Assembly: GCA_035772785.1 (NCBI GenBank) | Contig: JAOCPU010000005.1 | Span: 1 to 64,000 of the forward strand | Origin: Phlebiopsis flavidoalba | Lineage: Eukaryota; Basidiomycota; Agaricomycetes; Polyporales; Phanerochaetaceae | DNA length: 64,000 nucleotides | Direction of reading: 5' to 3' | In this document: positions 23,501 through 33,072 of the stretch, piece after piece | How positions within the stretch are numbered: the stretch's first letter is position 1 | Layout of the letters: each line of letters opens with the position of its first letter | The notes under the pieces: model-generated | The model's database searches: none | Seen by the model: only the letters and a program-made list of their open reading frames with translations | What the model was told of the DNA's origin: nothing | Made by a program: the position numbers and the translations under genes

Positions 23501-24844
23501 TTGAAATTGCCGAAGACGGGAGGGAGCATTTCTTAAACTGGTACTCCCCCTACGTGACATTTTTAAGGCGATGTGGTCAGTGCTTCTGATGACCACCGCA
23601 GAATAATCTCATATGGCGTGAAAACTGCTAGGGGGAACCCTCGCGTTATAATTCGGACATCCTCTTCCTATTTTTTTTGGAGCAAATCTACCATTGACGA
23701 GAGGCATCTTGCTTCCATTATGGATTCCCATAGACGCCAGCGGCAGGACAACGGCTGTCTCTTACGGACGGTTAGCCTACGGTCCAGGCATCCCTGAGAG
23801 CGAAAACGCACTACGACGACGTACCTTGAGATGCAAAAATTCGAACTTCCTCAGCTCGTCATCTCGCCTGGAAATTGTGCGCGGGAGGCCGCCGGCCCAT
23901 CATATACCACGTCGCGGTTTCCCTGATCACCTGGACGTACCATTCGAATGCGATTCCCCACGTCCGCACACTGGTCATCAACATTGCTTTTGCAACTGAA
24001 TTACTTGATCGCCTACAAGGATCCTACCTGTTCATTCCTGCGCACGCGATAGAGCAACACTGTTCGGGAGCCCGAGCCTATCACGCAAGTCATAACCTGA
24101 CTACTTGCGTGACCTCTCGCCCCACGTCCGCATGATCCCCAAACAACCTTTTGGCTTGATCGGCAACGGGACAAGTCTTTCACACGAGGTGCATCTTCCC
24201 TGACATGACGGCGACTGTCGCCTACGGACGAAGCGGATGACGAAGAGGACGAGGGCCCACCCTTGGTGATCTACGAATTCGCGTCCAAGCTATCACTACG
24301 TCATGAACAGCTGCTGCGAGGACGCACCAATTCCTGCAGCTATGTGTATGAGCCGACCGTCATCGAGGACCGCAAGGTGTGGAAAGACACCTCATTGACC
24401 GGATCCCTTAGCGCTCTATCCATACCGCAGGATTGAGACATCTTTACGTCTCCGGGTCCGGACTGGAATGTATTGCATCACTGAGGATGCTGTAATCATG
24501 GGGAGAAGAAACTGGGGTCTGTTGTCTTTGTCTTCTGTCTGGAGGCACCTCATAATTCATCCAACGCACATCTTAGGGAATCATGGCGCGTATGGTCATA
24601 TTGAGAGATGTAGCACATTTACAGCACTCTTCAACATGAGTACATGGGTCTTGTGTGTTCCATTTGCTCTCCAATCTGCCTTGATTAGTTTAAAACATAT
24701 TCTATTATCTCAGCCAAAATATCAATAGTACTTATACGTATGCGAACACAAAATGAACAGTTTCCAGTTTCTTTTGCTCGATGTGTGCATGAGAAAGCCA
24801 ATTGGCCTCCTAGCAAACATAAAACAAAAGCAAGAAAGGAAGTC
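20548..24844. other. 4.3 kb with no secure gene
   Basis: A 255-codon minus-strand frame (21145-20378) overlaps the GH16 start in another frame and carries no motif; I treat it as chance. Runs of G8 and G13 lie at 20682-20704. 21200-23600 shows neither domains nor RNA. From about 23700 to 24450 on the plus strand there are coding-like blocks, for example DEADDEEDEGPPLVIYEF (24215-24270) and LRHLYVSGSGLECIASL (about 24438-24487), that recall F-box/leucine-rich proteins of mushrooms, but frames break often and I would put that reading at no more than one in four. Confidence 0.35.
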
Positions 24845-25037
24845 CCCCGACGACACAAGCCAATACTGCAGCGGCGGCAAGGTCATCGTGTCTTCGAGTT
24901 GCAAGCAGAGCTCGGAGAAACAAGGGCGGCAAAAATTAGATAACCAGAAATGAAGGCGGTGCCTTCATAATAGTGGTTAAACTATTAAGAACAGATACTA
25001 CACTTGATCTAAGCCAAAAGGCCAGAGTGGTAAGGAT
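24845..25037 (-). ncRNA. U2: U2 spliceosomal snRNA
   Basis: U2 pairs with the intron branch site in the spliceosome. The minus strand reads CTCTGGCCTTTTGGCTTAG then ATCAAGTGTAGTATCTGTTC, the universally conserved 5' part; GTAGTA is the branch-point recognition sequence (around 24997-25002). Stem-loop IIa follows (AATAGT..ACTATT), then a G-C rich IIb hairpin (GAAGGC..GCCTTC), an Sm site AATTTTTG near 24933-24940, and a 3' hairpin with the conserved TGCAGTAT loop near 24866-24873. The 5' end is placed at 25037 by comparison with other U2 RNAs and by the TATA box; the 3' end is good to about 5 nt. Length near 193 nt is normal. No damage is visible. Confidence 0.96.
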
Positions 25038-25061
25038 TTCGAGCGGACAGAAGGGCCTGCC

Positions 25062-25069
25062 TTATATAC
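25062..25069 (-). promoter_or_regulatory. TATA box of U2 snRNA
   Basis: Minus-strand TATATAAG sits 25-32 nt upstream of the predicted U2 5' end, the expected place for a TATA element of a Pol II transcript. Confidence 0.7.
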
Positions 25070-25837
25070 CCGCGCGCCACCGTGCACGGACCACCTGCAT
25101 AGGCGCCCTGCGCACGGCGGTGTCGGCGGCGTAAGCGCCAGCTTCTCGCCGACGCCGACATCGACCACACACGTTTTTGCTAGGTCTGGTAGACTTCATT
25201 CTACAGGAATGGCTCTCACAGTACGCTGAGTCAGTATTAGACCTTTTTTTAAATCCAGTAATCATTTATTCTAACGCTTCCCGCTTCTTCAAGAGCAATT
25301 CAATTCTTACCCAGTCACTCGGCCATGATTTGAACCAATCCATGACTGTGCCTTACTTATACTGTATAGAACACAGGGTCGCGGGAGGACGACCACGATA
25401 AGAGCCTCTTCAACGGCCAAAAATACGTCCACGAGTGCTCTTGCACAGCGTGTAATCGCAACGAGTAACGCGAGACTCCTGTCCGGGCGAAGTCGCCAAA
25501 CAGCCGTCCCCACGACCATAGATGTGCTACTAGGTAAGCGATTTGTGATATATCCACGTATTTACTGCGCTGGAACAAAGTTCTGACCCCTCAACGTAGG
25601 TGCCTCGTGTCTTGACTTGTGACTGTACGTCGAAGTACAGAGAGCCACGCTTAGTTGTTCTCGATTCATTCGAGAGAGGGAGGGGCTTTGGGCTGCTCCC
25701 CGGACCTGTCATCTGCGTCGCTTCGATCCTACCTCTGGCCGGGCCTGGTTCGTTATATTAGCCACGGACTGCCCTGCGTATATCCGTTGGCTTCCACATC
25801 CCCTCTCTATACCTATACCCTCTCGAACTTCCGTCTC
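25070..25837. other. Spacer upstream of PPOX gene
   Basis: No coding or RNA feature recognised. It should contain upstream control sequences of U2 (minus) and of the PPOX gene (plus). Confidence 0.5.
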
Positions 25838-26954
25838 ATGGGGGTGAATTCTACGACGAGATCCCAGACGACGAGAAGTTGATCGAATGGATTAAGAACC
25901 AGGTCATCTTTCACGTCGCGTCGTCGGCTCCTCTGAAAGGTGAGGGGCACCCTCCTGTAGCCAGAGACCCACAGCTTACTCGCGAATGTCTAGGCGGACA
26001 TGTGAATGTCTCGCCTAGGGGGCAGCCTTCTTTCAAGCTCGTGAGCAGGAAGGCCTGCTGGTTCCTAGATCTATCTGGCTCTGGTACGCTACAATTTTGC
26101 CTTGTTCTATTGAATATATTGAGCGACTTATTCCCCGTAGGCAATGAAACGATCTCGCATTTATACGAGCCTGGGAACGGGCGCATAACCATCATGTTCC
26201 AGGCCTTTGAGGGACCCCCACGGATTGTTCGGTTATATGGAAAGGGTCCGTTTATTATTTGTGTCATAATATGGACGAGGCCTCTGATTGCTTTTTTGTA
26301 GGCAAAGTCTTTGAGAAAGGAAGCCCAGAATTCGAAAAGCTGATGGACCCAGCCAACGACTTGGACGACAAGACGGGCTTCCCCCACACCAAGCGAAATC
26401 CTCCCTGGTGCCCGAGCCATTCATCTGGATTGATATCACCAGGGTCGGAACGGCATGGCGGCTTTTTCAGTACCGTTTCATGAAATTCGAGTCCCACCGT
26501 AAGCGGCGTCGTTTTACGTGAAAGATGGACACCCACTTATCAGAAGTGTCCGTCGGCGAACCTGGTGACCAGCTGAACCAGATCGCGCGGCGCGCATGGA
26601 GGCGCGCGACAGCTCTGCGGAAGACCCGTACTCATTACACTGGGAGAAGGGGCCTGCTCAGCTACTGGGGGGTCAAGATCAACAGCTGGTCCATCGACGG
26701 CCTTCCGGGCATGAAACAGGTCATGCCTCGTATAAGCGCAGCGGGTATCACAGGAGTCGATGGAGGATCAGGAGCACGGCGTCAGACTTCCAAAGGGTCC
26801 GAACCCTGGCAAGCTTCAGGAGCTTTACACGATGCTCATTGGCCCTCTTCATTGGCGCGTGATGCTTATGTCAGTTCTACAGCGGGGAGGCCGTGTTGCT
26901 CCGGTTGCTTACAACTCTTCGATCTGCGTGGGTGATTCTTGTGTACATGTATAG
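25838..26954 (+). CDS. Pyridoxamine-5'-phosphate-oxidase-fold protein, copy A
   Basis: A flavin-binding split-barrel protein of the PNPOx-like group; fungal members of this type are oxidoreductases of unclear substrate. The start ATG is at 25838, followed by EFYDEIPDDEKLIEWIKNQV, FHVASSAPLKG, an intron beginning GTGAGG, GGHVNVSPRGQPSFKLVSRK, FLDLSGSG, an intron, GNETISHLYEPGNGRITIMF, QAFEGPPRIVRLYGKG, an intron and VFEKGSPEFEKLM. GHVNVSP, DLSGSGNET..H and RITIMFxAFEGPPRI(V/L)R are the family hallmarks. Later, INSWSIDGLPGMKQ (about 26681-26725) matches the C-terminal part of long fungal members. The start reads ATGGGGGTGAATTC where ATGGGTGAATTC would be in frame, a two-base homopolymer excess. 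The last 200 nt are uncertain. Tandem with copy B. Confidence 0.85.
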
Positions 26955-27229
26955 TTGCTCTTGATCTCCATAACTTTCTAATGTATATCCTACGAGCGAC
27001 GTCCCTATCACCTTCGTGGAACCGACGACGATGTGCCTCATTGACGCGCACTTGGACGAAGCGTTCTGACTTGTATCCAGCATGGTATGATGTAAAATGG
27101 CCAGTTGGCCTCCTAGTCGGTTTGAGTCACGAGGATGCGATAAAGCGGAGGTATATCATGTCGTGGCCCTATTTCGCTCCACGAGTACTTTCGACATCTT
27201 AACCCCCGACCACTAACGACGAACGAGCC

Positions 27230-28283
27230 ATGGGCCAGTTTACTACGACGACGATATTCCGGACGAACCCGAAGCTCATACAGTGGATCAAAGACCAGCA
27301 GCTCTTTCATGTAGCGTCTGCATCCCCTAAAGGGTAAACCCTCTACCGATCCATGACGTCCTACATCGTGTGGCTATGCAATGCTCAACCCGTTGTGCCT
27401 AGCATCCAGGTGGACACATTAACGTGTCTCCAAAGGGCCAGCCTACTTTTAAGCTGGTTAACCGGAAGAGCGGTCTGGTATGTCTTGATTTGACTGGCTC
27501 CGTGGGTAACCCCCTGTCGTGAAACTGGACGCTCACTGAGAGAGGCTCTCCAGGCAATGAGACTATCTCACATATGTACGAGCCTGGTAACGGATGGCAG
27601 TATGACCATCCTCTTCGAGGCGTTCGAGGGTCCTCCGCGGATCACTCGAGGCTGTTCGGGAAAGGTATGCTGATGCACCCCTCAAGTCGAAAGCCTCCTT
27701 AGCCTAGATAGTTTTTAGGGCAGGATTATCGAGTCGGAATACCCCTGAGAGTATTGAACCGACTCATGAGCGGGGAAAAAGCCAGAGGGTGCCGAGTTCG
27801 ACTACCCGACGCCAGAGATGCAAGCCATAGGGGTGTGGGGGTGTGGCTAGAGTTTCCGGACGCGCCGGGCAAAATCATCTGGTTGGGCACACATCGGAGA
27901 AGGTTAAGGGACGTGCCTGCGTCGGCTATGGCGGTCGCCGGTTCATGAAGTTATCGAGTGGCAGCACCGGGGGGGGTGGGTTGCTCAAAGCTCTCGCACA
28001 ATGAGCTCCAGAACTGGTCTTTCACTGACTTAGGTTTTGCTATTACGCGACTAAGCACCCGTCCTGAACCAAAGCGTAAACTGTGGCTTGCGATACTGCT
28101 GGGGGGAGAAAGAAGCGAACGGAACCAGCCAGCGATGGACCCGTCATGCGCTCGCCATGAAAAGAAGGGCCTCAAGTCGTATACTGGTTGCCACTTCAAC
28201 AACCTGGTCAATGGAGACGGCCTGCGCAGGGTTTCAAGCAGGTCGAGCACAAGTTCGAGCAGCAGGTCTCGTCACAGAATTGA
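27230..28283 (+). CDS. Pyridoxamine-5'-phosphate-oxidase-fold protein, copy B
   Basis: Same family as the gene just upstream. The start at 27230 opens MGQF, then IPDEPKLIQWIKDQQLFHVA, SASP-KG, an intron starting GTAAAC, GGHINVSPKGQPTFKLVNRK, LDLTGSG (GTGGGT donor), GNETISHMYEPGNG, MTILFEAFEGPPRIT, LFGKG and RIIES. A C-terminal block near 28160-28220 recalls the KGLKSYW..NNLxxxDGLP part of the family. The intron positions match copy A, so the pair arose by tandem duplication. The middle, 27740-28150, keeps one Lys-Ile-Ile-Trp-Leu stretch but is broken by several frame changes. Introns between the copies differ fully in sequence, so the duplication is not recent. Confidence 0.82.
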
Positions 28284-28847
28284 TGACTGACGTTGGTCTC
28301 GATCCGAGCAGGATCCTTGGGATATAGCTCGATAGGAGAAGTGGACGCTGATGGCTGTCGGCGCAGCGCTGAGCTTTGGGGTTGCGGACGTTGGTCTAAA
28401 CGGGAGCATATCCTCCGTCGCGGGGAGAATCCATGAAGTGCATAAAACGTAATCTAAGTGTTTGTACGGAACTACATTTTTGTATCAAAGGATAGCATAC
28501 AGAATTACGGATAAACAGAACACGAGGCCCCAGATGTCCGAACGAAAACGAGAGTAAGATTCAGATGTCAGGTGTTTAGGAGTGGAGGATGATGTATAGG
28601 AATGTAAAGAAAGCACTATGTCTACAGATAGCGATTGCGGTCATCACGGTAATGAGATTAGATGTACACGCACGAGTTAGTCAAAGAATAATATTCAAAA
28701 AATTCCATCTAAGCTCTGAGGCCAGCCTTGATACTCAGAACCCCGCCATCGCTGGCCTGAAAGTGGCGGTCCCATCTGCATCGAGTGCATGATAGCCCAT
28801 ACCAGGACCGTACTGTATGAGCTTGACTTTATGTAATACCGAGCTGC
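28284..28847. other. Spacer between convergent genes
   Basis: AT-rich from 28430 to 28700, no gene seen; presumably 3' ends of PPOX copy B and the SPT23/MGA2-like gene. Confidence 0.5.
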
Positions 28848-31800
28848 TATAGCGTCAACCTTAAACAGCACAGCGTGCAGAACATTATACGGGTGATGCA
28901 CGTACTCTTTAGGAGAGTGGCCGGGAAACCCAAACAAAATAAGCATGCGATCATGCTTTTTTCTTGCTAAGCTAGCTTCCATTCCTTAGATCTTAGGCAG
29001 GTTCACTGGTTATTATTGCATCGGAGGCTCCTTATCATATTGGAGTATGGAAGGGACACTGGGGGACTCTATCACTTCCTGTTCCTAGTTCCGAGAGGGC
29101 GCCTGAACATCGTAGCCCAAACGCGCCTGGCGGTTGACCCGACGTCTGATGAACCCGCTGCCTCCGAAGACCCGGCCTTGGGCTTCTCGACCTCACTCTG
29201 TAGACCTCGGGGGTGTACGCCGGAGGGCGCCTCCTCAGCGGGCACTTCAGACAAAACAGCCCACCGCTCCCACATGGTCCCTTTCCCTCCTGCGCAGTGG
29301 GTATGCCGAGCCATTGCGGTGTCTTTGGCCCCACGTTCGCTGTCGGACTGCGCACCTTCATGGCGGCGCTCGCCCCAGAGGGCAGGAATCGGGACGAAGA
29401 CCGGGAAGGCGGGTGGGCATCTGGGGAAGTGCTGCTCCCCAGGCTGGCATGCCAGGAGATGGAGCGGAAGGTTCGGCATCATCCCCTGAGGATGTTGAAG
29501 TTGGGCAGAAGGTCCGCTGAAACCATCTCCATGATCGACGCCGCTATCTGCTTCTCATCGAACTATCACCCCCGGCCTCACTTAGCCTTCTTGGTGCCCG
29601 GTGCTTTGCCAACGGTATCTTCATCTTCCGAAGAAGAGGCGGGGGCGAGGGGTAGATGGTTTGTGAGCCAACCTTCTCCCTTCGACGAAAGCAGTTTCCT
29701 CCGTGCAGACTTGCGACGTCTGAGACGGTTGAGGGCGACGTGCTTGTCCTCATCGGAGAGCGCTTCGATGTCACCCCCAGGCCGCCTCCTCGTCCGCTTC
29801 GCGTTCATCAACCCAACTATCCTCACTCTCCTCGTCATCTGCCGAAGGATCTTCAGCAAAGAGCTCCTCGTATAGACTAGGCGACGCGATCTCTGCCGCC
29901 GTCTTGCCGAGCGCGTCGACAATGTCAAGGGCTGCACCAGCGTCAATGAGCAGTCGGGCACAAGCACTGGAGTTCTTGAGAAAACAGCGAGGTGCAATGC
30001 GGTGCACCCATTTTTGTCTCGTGCATCGATGTCGATTTGGTGGGTGAGCAAGAACTGCACAACCTTACTAAAGCCAAGGAAAGACGCCAGGTGAAGCATG
30101 GTCTGGCCGCTGGGCGTCATGTGAGAAATCGTCGATGCGACGCTGTTAGTGGGGACATCGAGGGGGGTGTCGAGGACTGCAAGGAAGTCTAGTATGAGCT
30201 TCTCGAAGTTGCCGGCTTCACCAGAACGAGTGCCGAGAAGATGGAGTAGGTCTGCAGAGAACCGGGAAGAACCAGCAAGATGCATAGAACCACCAGGGGC
30301 GTTGGTGGCGGTGTTCATGTTGTCGGGACCGTGTGGTGTGAACACAATCCTCATTGCTACGTCTCGGGCATCTTCAATCTTGCCAGTCATCTTCAAGCCA
30401 ACGACTTGGAGAGCCAGTTCCATCCTGTTCGTAGAAAACACGGTTAGAATGTAGGCGGTGTCCAAGAAACACGTATGATCTTACAAGGCTCTATCGGTCT
30501 GCATTAGTCTGTGTTAGACGAACAGCGATGGAGGAGACCCGTCTTCCTCCTTCGGTATGCCGTCGAACCAGACTGAGACGACGCCAGGAGTAGCACTTGG
30601 GGGTAAGAGACAGACACAGAGTTGTTGTCGCTCCAGCGTTTGCGTAGACGTCGAACGAGCATCCCCCCAAAACACAGCTAAGCTGCATGTTGGGGTGGAA
30701 GTTTGGCGCCGAGAATGGTGATCTGCAACGCCGCCGTACGTCCTGGGTCCTGTCGCAGGGATAAGGCGGTGTATCTTGGGAGTTGGTAGGGTAGGGATAA
30801 GGAGGATGCTCTGGATTGAAGAGATATTGTAACGACTGTGTGAGTTCCATGGGCTGGGGTACGGGGCATGTTCACAACATCCGGCGAGTGGAGAGACGAG
30901 GGAATACTCGCCCATGTCTGGCAAGAAATTCTGCATTGGAGCATCATGTCTAGAGGGGCCGCGCGATGCGTCGAGGGGATCGGGTTCGCGCATGAGTATA
31001 TCGTCGAACGTATGACTCCCACTCGGGATGATTGGCGGCGCAAACTAATGGGGACATGGAACTTACCGACGGGCGCTGCGATTGCGTGGTCGCTGAATTC
31101 TGGAGTGGCTGGTTCAAACTTGAGAGATTGATCGGCCGAGCTACCTGCAGGACTCAATGCAGGAGTCGAAAGGACGTGTAGTGAAGGCAGAAGCGATGGC
31201 TGAATTGAGGCTACCATTACTCGTCTTGCGAGAAAGCTTGCCATTGCGTCTCTCCATCGTATGGCTTTGTCCTCTTCTTCGCCTCGACTGGCTCGCCTCT
31301 GACTTTACGCTTAGTCGTGGGTGATGACGTAGCGTCCGAGCGATCCCCAAGAGAACGAATAGGTCCTATCAGATTCAGGGGTTTGCCTGGCGCTACTGGC
31401 AGTGGCCTTGTTAACCCCAGTGTTGCTCTTATGGTCGTCCGTGATCATGATTGGACGGGTGATACCAGAGCCGACAAAAGCCGTCCTACCAGTGTGGTCG
31501 TACATTGCAAAGTGCACGTTGAAGCCCGTCTTCTCGCGGTGGTGTCGACAGTAGCATGTGATGCGCAAAGGCAAAACCACAGTTCCAGTTGAGAATGAGA
31601 GCACTTCAGGACAGTTGAACTGGATGAGTTTTTGGTTGCGTCCTCATGCTTTCCACGACCGGGAATAGTGAGCGGTTCATCGTTACTTTCGTCGTCTGAG
31701 CGCGCGGGCCGTACGCGCGCGCAGCCACCTTCCTTTCGATACGCTTCGCCTGCGAAGAGTACATTAAACTTCGTTGGGTTGGGGATCACGGTAGAGGTTA

Positions 31801-32748
31801 CGTACCTCCCGGGCTTGACAACTCGTACAAACAGCTGACTTTCGTGTGGGGAGGGGATGCACAGGTTATTTCCGTAGTGAGATGAAGGGTATCCTCGCGC
31901 ATTGCATCTATAGGACGAATGCGTCCGCTGAGTGAAATCGTAGATACGGTGGAAGTGAATATTGACCTATTTTCCCCTCCTTCCGTGTGCGTCGTTTGGT
32001 GCTGGTGCTCTCGGTAGGCGGAGCCATTTCCAGCTGCCAACACGATCATACTTCAACGGCTCCGCAGAAGACGAGCTAGCATGGGCGAGGTCGACCGTCA
32101 GGCGTACTTTGGGTCTCCACTCGGGATTTGGTGCCACCAGGAGGAATGGACGGAAACATGATCGGAAGGCTAGAGAAAGTATAACAATATAAGCTTGATT
32201 CAGTCAACATAGAATTTGCTGTACTTTTGAGCACGCTTCCTTTGTCGGGTACACAACTGACTGTGCAGTGGTAGGGAGCAGGTCTCGTCGAATTTGTGAA
32301 GGCGGCGTGGACAGGTTTTGTCGGCGGATACAGCAGGAGGCGTGTTCAGCCTTGAATGCAGCTCGTTCAATGGCGTAAGGTTTCGGTGGTGGTGGAGAAC
32401 TGAGTGATAGCGTTGATTGCATCTCCCATAGAGGAAGCGGAACTGCGCGCGGTAAGAGTTGGGGGAAAGTGAACTATATAAGCAAACAATCATGACAAAA
32501 ACAAGCGTTTCTCACTCCTCATAGGCGTCGTCCTGAATCAAATCACCCAGATCAAGAGCAGGAGCTCTTCCCTCCTTATCTACGGCGTCGAAGGCCTGCT
32601 CGTCGGGAATGAGGAAACCATCCTGCGACAATGAGTGACACCAGGCGTTGACGGTGTCTTCACTAATAGCCGGGTCAAGAACGTCTGAGCCTGCAGGGGT
32701 CGAGGGCGATGGTGAGCGCGAGCATGCTGTTGTAGACGAGGAGGACAT
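28848..32748 (-). CDS. SPT23/MGA2-like membrane-tethered transcription factor
   Basis: SPT23/MGA2 proteins are ER-anchored p100-type transcription factors, released by ubiquitin/proteasome processing, that control fatty-acid desaturase genes. The start at 32748 opens MSSSSTTACSRSPSPS. Conserved parts in order: KSRVETQ near 32155, YDRVGSWKWLRLP near 32055, STKRRTRKEGK near 32010, VRPARSDDESND near 31710, HFAMYDHTGRT near 31500, an IPT/TIG domain (PKIHRLIPATGP near 30770 to GVVSVWFDGIPKEEDG near 30555), ELALQVVGLKMTGKIEDARD near 30430-30370, ankyrin repeats (TMLHLASFLGFSKVVQFLL near 30110, then ALDIVDALGKTAAEIA near 29935), an acidic stretch, VFVPIPALWGER near 29400 and KHDRMLILFGFP near 28950 opening the C-terminal membrane helix. 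Domain order and the terminal anchor are diagnostic. Introns and several frame changes break the reading. Divergent from the nucleoporin gene. Confidence 0.92.
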
Positions 32749-33072
32749 GGAGTAAAGAGAGGAAAGGTATCTCGACGGCGTGTCTAACAAACGTCTAAAC
32801 GCCTGTCACTGCGACCGGCCTCGGCCGGTGACTCATTAACTAAATGAGTGCTCCGGAATGTAAACACTGCTGAAGACTGCTGATTTAGGCAATGATGCCG
32901 GCCGTGAGGGTCAATAACTAAATTGAATATCCGCCGGATGATCCGGAGCAACCCTCTTTCCGGAGGTGATGTCCGTCGGCGCCGCCTCCGCTACACGCGT
33001 AGAGGTTCGCGTCTGGCCACTCCAGTGCGCCGCCATACCTCTTCTCACCACCACCACTATCACCTACCCAAC
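32749..33072. promoter_or_regulatory. Divergent promoter, SPT23/MGA2-like and NUP genes
   Basis: The 324-bp spacer holds two adjacent inverted repeats, ACCGGCC-TC-GGCCGGT (32814-32829) and ACTCATT-AACTA-AATGAGT (32831-32849). The second overlaps TGACTCA (32829-32835), a Gcn4/AP-1 type site. A looser copy of the same block recurs at 32898-32925 (CCGGCCGTGAGGGTCAATAA followed by CTAAATT). A shared control region is inferred from position only. Confidence 0.5.

Noticed and set aside
23700..24450. F-box/leucine-rich protein
   Set aside because: A few blocks recall such proteins but no F-box is visible and frames break too often; left as a comment in the gap entry.
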